From CAVVAL01 sp963740215 (GTDB lineage Bacteria; Actinomycetota; Actinomycetes; Mycobacteriales; Cryptosporangiaceae): DNA of 64,000 nt. Below the pieces are notes generated by a model. The model ran no database searches and was not told where the DNA came from. It worked only from the letters and a program-made list of their open reading frames with translations. Location: the NCBI GenBank assembly GCA_963740215.1, contig CAVUDJ010000012.1, positions 124,001 to 188,000 on the forward strand, written 5' to 3'. This document shows, piece by piece, positions 44,377 to 53,380 of the stretch (the first letter of the stretch is position 1; each line of letters starts with the position of its first letter). A program made the position numbers and the translations under genes.

Positions 44377-44998
44377 CGGCCACCGGGACCTCGCCGCCGA
44401 ACAGCTCGAACGTGACGCCGATCGTGTTCGGCGCGCGCACCACCTCGGCGATGACCGCCGCCACGTCAGCGCGTGGCACAGGCGCCCGCCCGCCCAACTC
44501 AGTCGAGACCCGGACCAGCCCCGTCGGCGGATCGTCGGTGAGCGGCCCTGGCCGGACGATCGTCCACTCCAGACCGCTCTTCATCAGCGCATCGTCGGCG
44601 TCGGCCTTCGCCTCCAGGTACGCCCGCATCGGGCCGGTGGGCGCCGTGGGGTTGTGGGCACCGACGGAGCTGATCATCACGTAACGGCTGATCCCCGTCT
44701 GCTGCGCCGCCTCGATCAGCTTCACCGCGCCGCCGAAGTCGACGGTGCGCTTGCGGGCGGCGCCGCTGCCCGGGCCTGCGCCGGCAGCGAACACCACTGC
44801 GTCGGCGCCCTCGACGTACGGCGCCAGGCTGGGATCCTCCTCCAGGTCGCCGAGGACGGGGATGGCTCCGCGAGCTTCAAGATCCGGAGCCTGCTCTGGT
44901 TTGCGGATCAGACCGCGGGCGCGGTGCCCGTCGGCGGCGAGAAGTTCGAGCAGAATCAGCGCGATCTGACCGTGTCCACCTGCGACCAGGATGTCCAT
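44354..44998 (-). CDS. NAD(P)H-binding atypical SDR protein
   Basis: 214 residues. DILVAGGHGQIALILLELL is the dinucleotide motif; VVFAAGAGPGSG, YVMISSVGAHNP and EWTIVRPGPLTDDP follow the YwnB/NmrA-like atypical SDR pattern. Role unknown: sensor or reductase. TAGCCT 6 nt before ATG (45005-45010) suggests a leaderless start. Confidence 0.82.
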   Translation of the reverse strand: MDILVAGGHGQIALILLELLAADGHRARGLIRKPEQAPDLEARGAIPVLGDLEEDPSLAPYVEGADAVVFAAGAGPGSGAARKRTVDFGGAVKLIEAAQQTGISRYVMISSVGAHNPTAPTGPMRAYLEAKADADDALMKSGLEWTIVRPGPLTDDPPTGLVRVSTELGGRAPVPRADVAAVIAEVVRAPNTIGVTFELFGGEVPVADAVRSLR

Positions 44999-45007
44999 GT
45001 CGCGAGG

Positions 45008-45640
45008 CTACCCCGCCGGCCCTGCCGAGACCCCGATCTGCGCTCTGGCCGGGCCGCGAACAGCGAGCAACGCGCCGGACACCAGCAGCCAGCTCAGGGC
45101 GGCGCCCACCACGCACCGCTCCAGCACGCCGTTCACGATGCCTTGGGTGTTGGCCAGCAGCGCCAATCCGGTGACGGCCATGAACCCCAGCTCCACGAGC
45201 CCCGCGATCCCGCAGATAGCGGCGACCAACCGGTCTTCGCACCGAGCCGCGACCACCAGCATCGACAGTCCCGCAAGGCCGAGCGCGCCGGTGCTGGCCC
45301 CGGCGTGGACGAGATCCTGCGCGGTCGTCTCCTGGTACGGCGGCAGCGGGCAACCGGGGGTACAGGTGACCGCGGCAGATCCGACGAACAGCAGCGAGCT
45401 GGCGCCGAGCAGCCCGGCGGCGAGCACGATCCGGCGCACTGCCACCGCGTACGACGCGACGCCGAGCGCTGCGGCGAGCACCCCGGCGCGGTACACGCCG
45501 GAGCCGCCACCGACGCCGAGCTCGCTCACGTAGTCGGCGGTGCGGAAGCCGGGCGTCCGGACCGTGGCAACGACCAGGCATCCGATCGCAGTGGCGGCGG
45601 CGAGCGACGCGGCGGCCGCGAACGGGCGTTCACCCGACAA
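45008..45640 (-). CDS. DUF998-family membrane protein
   Basis: About 210 residues with six membrane helices and the DUF998 markers TADYVSELGVGG and CTPGCPLPP (paired cysteines outside the membrane). No ATG exists at a suitable place; TTG 45640, overlapping the GT39 stop, is the most plausible start and would be translationally coupled. Function unknown. Confidence 0.68.
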   Translation of the reverse strand: MSGERPFAAAASLAAATAIGCLVVATVRTPGFRTADYVSELGVGGGSGVYRAGVLAAALGVASYAVAVRRIVLAAGLLGASSLLFVGSAAVTCTPGCPLPPYQETTAQDLVHAGASTGALGLAGLSMLVVAARCEDRLVAAICGIAGLVELGFMAVTGLALLANTQGIVNGVLERCVVGAALSWLLVSGALLAVRGPARAQIGVSAGPAG

Positions 45641-47117
45641 CGCGCACCCGCTCCCACAGCTGTGGCCACGGCGCGCGCGGATCGCGGCAGATCCAGAGCG
45701 GGGCGCCGTTCTCGTCGTTGTCGATGTCGATGCCGAGGTCGACCTCCCCGGCTCTCTGGACACTGGAGAACAACTCGCCGAGGCGGCGCTCGTTGAACCC
45801 GACCGCAACGACGACGTCCGCGCTGGCCGGCGGCGCTCCGAAGTCGGCCATGCTGTTGTGCCCGCTGTACGCGTGGGGCAGGTCGCGCGACGGCCCGTAC
45901 TTGGCGAGCGCGCCGGCTTCGCCGTAGTTCCTGGTCAGGATCACGGCCCTGGCCTGCTCCTCCGGCGGCAGCGAGCGGTACACGGACGCGACGGAGTTGG
46001 CGAACTCGGGCCAGCCGATCGTCTCGCCCGCGTCGTAGTTGACGGCCAGGATCACGTCGGGCAATTCGTCCGGCGGCAGCACCGGCAGGAACAGGACGGC
46101 GCCGGACGCCGCACTCGCGACCACCGCCGCACCGACCAGCACCTGGCGGGCCCGGCTCCGGGACCACCACTCGACCGTCACCACTGACCCGGCCGCCGCC
46201 AGCATCAGCAGCAACCCGGCCGTGTAGTACCCCTTGCCGCCGACGATGAAGAAGAGCACGGTCGCCAGCACCCACGTCCAGGCGAGCGCGCGGAACTGCG
46301 GGCGGCGGAACAGCGCCACGGCGCCGGCCACCTGGATCGGCACCAGGTACGGGCTGATCATCACGAACTGGAGCCCGACGAACACGAGCCGCCCGCCATA
46401 CGACGAGTCGCCGGTGCTCAGCGACTCAGCCATGTCCAGCTGCGGCCAGCCGTTCGACGCCTGCCAGATCAGGTTCGGAGCGGCGATGACCAGCGCCAGC
46501 GCCGCGCCGCCCAGTACCCACGGGTCCCGCAGCCAGCGCCGGGGACCCGCGATCAGTAGGGCACCGGCGAGCGCCAGCCCGAGCACTACCACGAGGTACT
46601 TGTTCAGCAGGTCCAACCCGGCCACGGCCCCGGCGACAGTGACAAGACGCGTGTCGCTGGTGCGCAGCGCGCGGGCGACCAGCCAGCAGATGGCCACCCA
46701 GGCGCAGACGTCGAACGTGGACGTCGTGTGCAGGTGCCCGGTGGCGAGCACGATCGCGCTGACGGCGGCGATCACGGCGGCCAGCACCTGTGCCGAACGC
46801 CCGCCGCCAAACTCCCTGGCGATCGCGGCGACGAGGACGACCGTAACGGCACTGAGCAGCGCGGACAGCGTCCGCAGCCACACCAGACCATCTGGCATGA
46901 GACGAGCCACAAAGGGAGCCATGGGGCCCTGGTCGACGTAACCCCAGGCGAGGTGGTCACCAGCGACGAGGAAGTACATCTCGTCGCGGTGGTACCCATA
47001 CCGTCCGGCGAACGCGAGAAGCGCCGCGGCCACCAGTGCGCCGATCGCGTAGGGCCACCTGCTCCACGGCGGGCTCGTCACGCTCGCAGTGTGCCGCACA
47101 ACGGTCTGGTCGGTCAC
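45630..47117 (-). CDS. GT39-type membrane glycosyltransferase (ArnT/PMT-like)
   Basis: 495 residues with about 11 membrane helices. The first loop carries GYHRDEMYFLVAGDHLAWGY, the Asp-Glu signature of GT39/PMT_2 glycosyltransferases, and a soluble C-terminal domain follows (ILTRNYGEAGALAKYG). These enzymes transfer sugar from polyprenyl-phosphate to an extracellular acceptor. It is divergent from moaA (41 bp apart) and coupled to the DUF998 gene. Confidence 0.82.
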   Translation of the reverse strand: MTDQTVVRHTASVTSPPWSRWPYAIGALVAAALLAFAGRYGYHRDEMYFLVAGDHLAWGYVDQGPMAPFVARLMPDGLVWLRTLSALLSAVTVVLVAAIAREFGGGRSAQVLAAVIAAVSAIVLATGHLHTTSTFDVCAWVAICWLVARALRTSDTRLVTVAGAVAGLDLLNKYLVVVLGLALAGALLIAGPRRWLRDPWVLGGAALALVIAAPNLIWQASNGWPQLDMAESLSTGDSSYGGRLVFVGLQFVMISPYLVPIQVAGAVALFRRPQFRALAWTWVLATVLFFIVGGKGYYTAGLLLMLAAAGSVVTVEWWSRSRARQVLVGAAVVASAASGAVLFLPVLPPDELPDVILAVNYDAGETIGWPEFANSVASVYRSLPPEEQARAVILTRNYGEAGALAKYGPSRDLPHAYSGHNSMADFGAPPASADVVVAVGFNERRLGELFSSVQRAGEVDLGIDIDNDENGAPLWICRDPRAPWPQLWERVRVVG

Positions 47118-47145
47118 ATACAGCGCTGCTGTCGGAGGTGGCGAC

Positions 47146-47151
47146 TACGCT
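47146..47151 (+). promoter_or_regulatory. -10 box of moaA (leaderless)
   Basis: TACGCT ends 7 nt before ATG 47159, with no ribosome site. Confidence 0.55.
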
Positions 47152-47158
47152 CGAAACC

Positions 47159-48226
47159 ATGGTCGCGGTACCGCTGGGCATGCCCACTCTTCCCGCCTCG
47201 CGGGTAGAGGCGGGCGCCGCTGCGCGCCCAGCCGATTTCCGCCTGATCGACCAGCACGGACGGGTCGCCACGGATCTGCGCGTCTCCGTCACCGACCGGT
47301 GCAACCTGCGCTGCACATACTGCATGCCGGCCGAGGGTCTGCCGTGGCTGCCCGGCGAGGCCATGCTCAGCGACGACGAACTGGTCCGGCTCATCCAGGT
47401 CGCCGTCGAGCGGCTCGGCGTCGAGGAGGTCCGCTTCACCGGTGGCGAGCCGCTGCTGCGCCCCGGGCTGGCCGACATCCTGGCGGCAACCACGGCGCTG
47501 GAGCCCCGGCCGAACACCAGCCTCACCACGAACGGCATCCGGCTCGACCGGCTCGCGATCCCGCTGGTCGCAGCCGGTCTCGACCGCGTGAACGTCTCCG
47601 TCGACACGCTCGACCCGGAGCGGTTCGCCCAGCTCACGCGGCGCGACCGCCTGGACGAGGTGCTGACCGGACTGCAGTCGGCGGCCGACGCCGGGCTGAC
47701 GCCGGTCAAGCTGAACGCCGTCCTGATGCGCGGGGTCAACGACGACGAAGCCGTCGCGCTGCTCGAATTCGCCCTGGCCCACGGCTACCAGTTGCGGTTC
47801 ATCGAGCAGATGCCGCTCGACGCCCAGCACGGCTGGCACCGCAGCACGATGGTCACCGCCGAGGAGATCCTCAGCTCGCTGCGCACCCGGTTCACGCTCA
47901 CCCCGGATCCGACCGAGCGCGGCGGCGCCCCGGCCGAGACATGGCTGGTGGACGGCGGTCCGGCCAAGGTCGGCGTGATCGGCTCGGTCACCCGGCCGTT
48001 CTGCGGCGCGTGCGACCGCACCCGGCTCACCGCCGACGGCCAGGTGCGCAACTGCCTCTTCGCGCGCACCGAGTCCGACCTGCGCACGCCCCTGCGCGAC
48101 GGCGCCACCGACGCCGAACTCGCCGACCAGTGGCGGATCGCGATGTGGGGCAAGCTGCCTGGTCACGGCATCGACGATCCGTCGTTCCTGCAACCCGACC
48201 GGCCCATGTCGGCGATCGGCGGCTGA
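47159..48226 (+). CDS. moaA: MoaA, GTP 3',8-cyclase
   Basis: 355 residues. The radical SAM cluster is in TDRCNLRCTYCMP (CxxxCxxC); the second 4Fe-4S cluster uses RPFCGACDRTRL and QVRNCLF; the essential C-terminal Gly-Gly is the last pair (MSAIGG). It converts GTP to the cyclic pyranopterin precursor with MoaC. It lies 1 nt before moaD. Confidence 0.95.
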   Translation: MVAVPLGMPTLPASRVEAGAAARPADFRLIDQHGRVATDLRVSVTDRCNLRCTYCMPAEGLPWLPGEAMLSDDELVRLIQVAVERLGVEEVRFTGGEPLLRPGLADILAATTALEPRPNTSLTTNGIRLDRLAIPLVAAGLDRVNVSVDTLDPERFAQLTRRDRLDEVLTGLQSAADAGLTPVKLNAVLMRGVNDDEAVALLEFALAHGYQLRFIEQMPLDAQHGWHRSTMVTAEEILSSLRTRFTLTPDPTERGGAPAETWLVDGGPAKVGVIGSVTRPFCGACDRTRLTADGQVRNCLFARTESDLRTPLRDGATDAELADQWRIAMWGKLPGHGIDDPSFLQPDRPMSAIGG

Positions 48227-48227
48227 C

Positions 48228-48473
48228 GTGGCAAACGTGACCGTGCGGTACTTCGCCGGTGCCCGCGCGGCCGCCGGGGTCGACCAGGAGCCGGCCGAGG
48301 CCACCACCGTCGCCGACCTCGTGACCGCGCTCGGTGCCGCCCGAGGCGACCGGCTCGTACGCACGTTGACCGCGTGCAGTTTCCTCGTCGACGGCGTGGC
48401 GGTCCGTGATTTCGCTGCGCCCCTGCCCGACGACGCCACCGTGGACGTGCTGCCGCCCTTCGCCGGCGGATAG
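48228..48473 (+). CDS. moaD: MoaD, molybdopterin synthase small subunit
   Basis: 81 residues of the ubiquitin-like beta-grasp fold: VRYFAGARAAAGV, FLVDGVAVRD and VDVLPPFAGG with the C-terminal Gly-Gly that becomes the thiocarboxylate. GTG start one base after the moaA stop. Its partner MoaE is at 52913-53380. Confidence 0.92.
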   Translation: MANVTVRYFAGARAAAGVDQEPAEATTVADLVTALGAARGDRLVRTLTACSFLVDGVAVRDFAAPLPDDATVDVLPPFAGG

Positions 48474-48543
48474 CCGTCTCTAGCCGTTTCTACTATTTCC
48501 GCTAGACATACGAATACGCCCCGATCGAGTACGGAGCCGCCGC

Positions 48544-49854
48544 GTGAGAGTCATTGCCTTCGTCGGCGTCGTCCTGGTGGTCGTCGTGGGGGTGCACAGC
48601 TATCTGTGGTGGCGGCTGGTCAAGAGCACGACCCGCCCGGGACGCTGGCGCCGCATCGGGACCGTCGCTATCGCGGCGTTGGCCGCGCTCATCCCGGCGA
48701 CGTTGATCGGCAGCCGCGCCCTGCCCACCGACCTGAGGACACCGGTGGCGCTCGCCGGGTACCTGTGGTTGGCGGTGATGTTCTACCTGCTCGTGTTCCT
48801 GCTGGCCCTTGAGGTAGTGCGGGTGGTGGCGTGGGCGGTGCGGCGTGCGCGGGCCACCGAACCCTTGGTGGCTGCGGTTGGCGCGGCGCGCGCCGATCGG
48901 CCTGGCGGCAGTGACGGGCCCGCCGGTCCGCTTGCCGGCGGTGGCCAGGTTGCCGATGGCGACCGGCCCGCCGATCCGCCTGCTGGCGGCGATGGCCCTG
49001 CAGTGGCCGATCCTGGGCGGCGGCTGTTCCTCGGCCGGACGCTCGCCGCCACCGCGGGCGTCGCCGCGCTCGGCACGGTCGGCTTCGGCGTGCGCACGGC
49101 GACTGGTCCGATCCCCGTCAAGCGAGTCCCCATCACGCTCGATCGGCTCCCCGCCGCGCTCGATGGTTTCCGCATCGCGCTGCTCAGCGACATCCATCTC
49201 GGGCCTACGGCCAAGCGCGAGTTCCTGGACGGTGTGGTCCGCACCGTGAACGGCCTCGACACCGGACTCGTGGCGATCGTCGGCGACCTTGTCGATGGCG
49301 ACGTCGCCGAGCTTGGGCACGAGGCCGCCGCACTGCGCAACCTGGAGAGCCGGCACGGCACCTACTTCGTCACCGGCAATCACGAGTACTTCTCGGGCGT
49401 CGCGCAGTGGATCGAGTACCTGCCGACGCTCGGCATCCGCGTCCTGCGCAACGAACTCGAGACGATCAGCGAGGACGGTGCCGCGTTCGCGCTGGCCGGC
49501 GTCGACGACCGCACGGCAGAGTCATCGGGTGAGGCGGGCCACGGCACCGACTTCGACGCCGCACTGGCCAATCGCGGGCAGAACCAGCCCGTCGTGATGC
49601 TCGCCCACCAGCCGGTGCTGTTCGCCGAAGCGGCACGGCGCGAGGTCGACCTGCAACTGTCCGGGCACACGCACGGCGGCCAGATGGTCCCGTTCAACTA
49701 CCTGGTGCGGCTCGACCAGCCAGCCGTGGCCGGGCTGTCCCGGGTCGGCGGCAGCCAGCTGTACGTCACGCGCGGCGTCGGCACGTGGGGCCCACCGGTG
49801 CGGGTCGGCGCACCACCGGAGATCACCGTCGTCGAACTACGCGCTCTGCGGTAA
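48544..49854 (+). CDS. Membrane-anchored metallophosphoesterase
   Basis: 436 residues. Three N-terminal membrane helices (to residue 100) are followed by a Gly/Pro/Asp-rich linker and a Tat-like or fourth helix segment (GRRLFLGRTLAATAGVAALG). The phosphatase domain holds LSDIHLGPT, VGDLVDGD, TGNHEYFSG, LAHQP and SGHTHGGQ, a complete dimetal site, on the outer face. YkuE/LpxH-like substrates are possible. GTG 48544 follows GGAG. Confidence 0.85.
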   Translation: MRVIAFVGVVLVVVVGVHSYLWWRLVKSTTRPGRWRRIGTVAIAALAALIPATLIGSRALPTDLRTPVALAGYLWLAVMFYLLVFLLALEVVRVVAWAVRRARATEPLVAAVGAARADRPGGSDGPAGPLAGGGQVADGDRPADPPAGGDGPAVADPGRRLFLGRTLAATAGVAALGTVGFGVRTATGPIPVKRVPITLDRLPAALDGFRIALLSDIHLGPTAKREFLDGVVRTVNGLDTGLVAIVGDLVDGDVAELGHEAAALRNLESRHGTYFVTGNHEYFSGVAQWIEYLPTLGIRVLRNELETISEDGAAFALAGVDDRTAESSGEAGHGTDFDAALANRGQNQPVVMLAHQPVLFAEAARREVDLQLSGHTHGGQMVPFNYLVRLDQPAVAGLSRVGGSQLYVTRGVGTWGPPVRVGAPPEITVVELRALR

Positions 49855-49865
49855 CGCTCACCGCG

Positions 49866-49929
49866 AACTGTCGGGGAAATGGCGGTAACGGGCGCCCGGT
49901 TAGAGGACCAATGCCCGGACAGTCCGGTT
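49866..49929 (+). repeat. Intergenic palindromic element, subtype B, copy 3
   Basis: A 64-nt segment beginning AACTGTCGGGG and ending with the perfect palindrome CCGGACAGTCCGG. It matches copy 2 at 58 of 64 and copy 1 at about 52 of 64 positions. It lies 11 nt past the phosphoesterase stop. Confidence 0.88.
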
Positions 49930-50011
49930 TAAGTCCAGGTCCGACACGCCGGATAGGTCGATCTAGCGAAATCTACGGTCGGCGCTAGACGAGCCGATAC
50001 TGTTCGAGACC

Positions 50012-51202
50012 GTGGATCCCGTGCGGAACCCGTACGCGCCCGGCGCCGGCCAACGCCCGCCCGAGCTGGCCGGCCGTGATCGCGAGCTGGCCCAGTTCGA
50101 CGTGGTCCTGGAACGCATCGCACGGGGCCGCCCCGAACGGTCGCTCGTCCTCACCGGACTGCGCGGCGTCGGCAAGACGGTCCTGCTGAACGCGCTCAGG
50201 TCCCAGGCGATCACGCGGCTGTGGGGCACGGGCAAGATCGAGGCCCGCCCCGAGCAGTCGCTGAGGAGGCCGGTCACGGCCGCGCTGCACATGGCAGTCC
50301 GCGAGTTGGCACCCCGGCACCGCGCGCCGGACCGCATCGACGACTTCCTCGGCGTCCTCAAGGCGTTCGCGCTGCGCAGCAACCCGACGGGCGGCAAGAT
50401 CCGCGACCGCTGGCAGCCTGGCATCGATCTGCCAGCGACGCAGGGCCGGGCCGACTCCGGCGACATCGAAATCGACCTTGTCGAGCTGTTCACCGACGCT
50501 GCGAGCATCGCCACCGACGTCGGCGCCGGCATCGCCCTGTTCATCGACGAGATGCAGGACCTTGAGCCCGACGACGTGTCGGCGATATGCGCCGCGTGCC
50601 ACGAGCTGAGCCAGACGGGCGCGCCGCTGATCGTGGTCGGCGCCGGGTTGCCGCACCTGCCGAGCGTCCTCTCCGCCAGCAAGTCGTACTCGGAGCGGCT
50701 CTTCCGGTACGTGCGCATCGACCGGCTCGACCGTCCCGCCGCCGACCACGCGCTGCTCGCCCCGGCCGAGCGCGAGGAGGTGACGTTCACCCCCGACGCG
50801 CTGAACGCCCTCTACGCCGCCGCCGACGGCTACCCGTACTTCGTGCAGGCGTACGGCAAGGTCACCTGGGACGCGGCACCGGCCAGCCCGATCACTCCCG
50901 AGGACGTGAAGATGGCCGCGCCGGAGGCCGAATCCGAGCTGGCGGTGGGCTTCTTCGGATCCCGGTACGAGCGCGCGACGCCGGCCGAGCGGGAGTACAT
51001 GCGCGCGATGGCGACCCTGAGTCACGGGGACACCCCGGTGAACACGTCAGACGTGGCGGTATCGCTCGGCCGGAAGCCGTCGAGCCTCTCGCCGGCCCGC
51101 GACAGCCTGATCAAGAAGGGCCTCATCTACTCGGCCGAGCGCGGCACGATCGCGTTCACGGTGCCGCACTTCGGCCGGTACCTGCGCGCCCAGGCCACCT
51201 GA
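50012..51202 (+). CDS. STAND/AAA-type ATPase with winged-helix C-terminus
   Basis: 396 residues. Walker A is LTGLRGVGKTVLL, Walker B IALFIDEMQD, sensor-like VVGAGLPHLPS, and FFVQAYGKV-type helices (YPYFVQAYGKVTW) follow. The C-terminal 80 residues are a winged helix (VNTSDVAVSLGRKPSSLSPA, LIKKGLIYSAERG). Related archaeal-type ATPases of actinobacteria have no clear role; regulation or DNA binding is possible. GTG 50012 is 8-10 nt after a GATACTGT box. Confidence 0.75.
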   Translation: MDPVRNPYAPGAGQRPPELAGRDRELAQFDVVLERIARGRPERSLVLTGLRGVGKTVLLNALRSQAITRLWGTGKIEARPEQSLRRPVTAALHMAVRELAPRHRAPDRIDDFLGVLKAFALRSNPTGGKIRDRWQPGIDLPATQGRADSGDIEIDLVELFTDAASIATDVGAGIALFIDEMQDLEPDDVSAICAACHELSQTGAPLIVVGAGLPHLPSVLSASKSYSERLFRYVRIDRLDRPAADHALLAPAEREEVTFTPDALNALYAAADGYPYFVQAYGKVTWDAAPASPITPEDVKMAAPEAESELAVGFFGSRYERATPAEREYMRAMATLSHGDTPVNTSDVAVSLGRKPSSLSPARDSLIKKGLIYSAERGTIAFTVPHFGRYLRAQAT

Positions 51203-51238
51203 TCGCCATAGCCCGACTCGCCGCGCCCCCGCCGCCGC

Positions 51239-51277
51239 GTGAAGCGACGCGCGCGTTGACTCGGCGTGTCGCATCAC
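51239..51277. repeat. GTGAAGCG...CGCATCAC hairpin-family copy
   Basis: Begins GTGAAGCGACGCGCG and ends GTCGCATCACAGG, resembling unit 3 at 29296-29334. It sits between convergent genes 37 nt past the ATPase stop. Confidence 0.6.
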
Positions 51278-51320
51278 AGGCCCGAAGAGATCCGGCCCGA
51301 AGAAATCCGGCCAGAGGACG

Positions 51321-52859
51321 TCACCTCGACACCGTGACCGAAACCGCATGCCAGCCTGTCGCGCCGTCAGGGAACGGCGGCTGGCGACGTTCGGGCTGGA
51401 CGTCGCCGTTGCCATCGGTGGCGCGGCACTCGATCGTGTGCGAGCCTTCCTCGGCCGCCCAGTCCCACCGCCACTGACGCCAGCAGTCGACGCTGGCCTC
51501 TGCCGCCAGGTCAGCCTTCTGCCACGCACCCCGATCGACCCGCACCTCAACAGCCTCGATCCCGCGATGCTGCGCCCACGCGACGCCGGCGACCGCCACC
51601 TTGCCGGCGGCAGCGGATCGGCGCGGGGTGTCGATCCGCGAGAACGTCTTGATCGACGCCTGCTCCGCCCAGCCGCGCCTCACCCAGTACGCGTCGTAGT
51701 CCGCGAACGACGACAGCTCCAGCTCGACCACCCATTTCGTCGCGGACACGTACCCGTAGAGCCCGGGGACGATCATCCGCACCGGGAACCCGTGCGCGAT
51801 AGGCAGCGGCTCACCGTTCATCGCGACCGCGAGCATGGCATCGCGCCCGTCCCGGCATACCGCCGTGGGGGTGCCGCAGGTCCACCCGTCGGCGGACCGC
51901 GACACGATCTGATCCGCGCCCGCCGAAGGTCCGGCCTCGTCCAGCAGCGCCTTCAGCGGCACGCCCAACCAGCGCGCGTTGCCGGCCAGGTAGCCGCCGA
52001 CCTCGTTGGACACGCAGCTGATCGTGATGTCGCGCTCGACGAGATCCCGGCGGATCAGGTCATCGAACGTCAACGTCATCTGGTTGGCGACCCGGCCGCG
52101 GATCCGCAGCCGCCACTCGTCCGGCTCCACCTGCGGCAGGATGAGCGCGGTGTCGACGCGGTAGAACTCGCCGTTCGGGGTGACGAACGGCGTCAGCCCG
52201 CGAACCCGCATGTCGACGCCGGCCGGCAGGGCAGGAGCCGGGCTCGCGGGACCGGGCAGCCGCAGCGCCTCGCGGGCAGCTCTCACGTCGAACCGCTTGA
52301 ACAGCACTCGACCAAGCCCGCCGGTTCCCGCCGCCACGACCAGTGACGCGCCGCTCGCGAGCAGGAACCGTCGGCGATCGAAACCGGTCATGAGGGGCGT
52401 CTCCGGTTCGCCCAGAGGCGGCGGATCAGCGCCACGGACGGGCCTCGGCAACGCCCGCGCGACCAGCAGCAACGCCCCGGCGCCTGCGGCCGCGCCCGCC
52501 ACCGAGGGCAACGCGAATGCCAGGCTGGCTCCGGGACGCGTCAACGCGGCCACCGCCCCGACCAACCCGAACAACGCGATCCCGACGACGCCCCGACGCG
52601 GTGGCAGCAGCCCGATCGCGACCGCGAACACGAGCAGGATCACGCTCGTGCCGATGAGCAGCGCTGCCTTGTCCGACTCGCCGAACGTCCGGATCGCGAA
52701 CTCCTCCACCGGACGCGGGGTCAGCTCGACGACGGCGCCGCCCACGGCGATGAGCGGCGACGAGTGGGGCCCGATCGCCGACGCCACCAGCTCCGCGACG
52801 CCCAGCGCCACAGCAGCCGCGACAATGCCGGTGGCCGCGCCGACAACACGCCCAGTCAT
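51321..52859 (-). CDS. Membrane-anchored sulfite-oxidase-type molybdoenzyme
   Basis: 512 residues. The first 150 form four membrane helices; then FDRRRFLLASGASLVVAAG looks like a Tat-type segment within the protein, and an oxidoreductase molybdopterin domain follows with the Mo-ligand Cys in DITISCVSNEVGG, WLGVPLKALL, PVRMIVPGLYGYV, and a C-terminal dimerisation domain (VAGVAWAQHRGIEAVEVRV). The catalytic part is extracytoplasmic. Substrate unknown. ATG 52859 follows GGGAGC; it lies 53 nt after moaE and closes the molybdenum gene run. Confidence 0.88.
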   Translation of the reverse strand: MTGRVVGAATGIVAAAVALGVAELVASAIGPHSSPLIAVGGAVVELTPRPVEEFAIRTFGESDKAALLIGTSVILLVFAVAIGLLPPRRGVVGIALFGLVGAVAALTRPGASLAFALPSVAGAAAGAGALLLVARALPRPVRGADPPPLGEPETPLMTGFDRRRFLLASGASLVVAAGTGGLGRVLFKRFDVRAAREALRLPGPASPAPALPAGVDMRVRGLTPFVTPNGEFYRVDTALILPQVEPDEWRLRIRGRVANQMTLTFDDLIRRDLVERDITISCVSNEVGGYLAGNARWLGVPLKALLDEAGPSAGADQIVSRSADGWTCGTPTAVCRDGRDAMLAVAMNGEPLPIAHGFPVRMIVPGLYGYVSATKWVVELELSSFADYDAYWVRRGWAEQASIKTFSRIDTPRRSAAAGKVAVAGVAWAQHRGIEAVEVRVDRGAWQKADLAAEASVDCWRQWRWDWAAEEGSHTIECRATDGNGDVQPERRQPPFPDGATGWHAVSVTVSR

Positions 52860-52912
52860 CACAGCTCCCATACGACGACGACTGAGACGGCGTGACAAGG
52901 GCCTACGGTCGG

Positions 52913-53380
52913 TCAGGGGCAGTTGACCCACTCGTCGGTGCCGTCGTCGAACACCTGCCGCTTCCAGATCGGCAGCCGCCGCTTGACCTCGTCGACCAGA
53001 TCAGCGCAGAGCACGAACGCCTCGGCGCGGTGCGCAGTGCTGACCGCGCAGGCCAGAGCGGTGTCGCCGATCTGCAGCGGACCCGTCCGGTGGCTCACGG
53101 CGATGGCCTCGACGCCGTCCTTCGCGGCGAAGTCGGCGGCGATCTCGTCGAGGATCTCCTGCGCCGACGGGTGGCCGACGTACTCGAGCGACACCACGCG
53201 ACGGCCGTGGTCGTGGTCGCGCACGACACCGGCGAACGACACCACGGCTCCGGCCGCGCGGTCGCCGACCAGCTTCTCGTGAGCGGTGAGGTCGAGCGGC
53301 ACATCCGTGACCTCTGCCAGCGCAAGGCGGTGCCCCGGCGTACGGCCGTGGCCAGCAACCGCACCAACCGCACGAGTCAT
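52913..53380 (-). CDS. moaE: MoaE, molybdopterin synthase large subunit
   Basis: 155 residues. VVSFAGVVRDHDHGR, LEYVGHP, HRTGPLQIGD, STAHRAEAF and the active-site lysines in LPIWKRQVFDDG fit MoaE. With MoaD it inserts the dithiolene sulfurs into the precursor. ATG overlaps the moeA stop (ATGA). Confidence 0.93.
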   Translation of the reverse strand: MTRAVGAVAGHGRTPGHRLALAEVTDVPLDLTAHEKLVGDRAAGAVVSFAGVVRDHDHGRRVVSLEYVGHPSAQEILDEIAADFAAKDGVEAIAVSHRTGPLQIGDTALACAVSTAHRAEAFVLCADLVDEVKRRLPIWKRQVFDDGTDEWVNCP

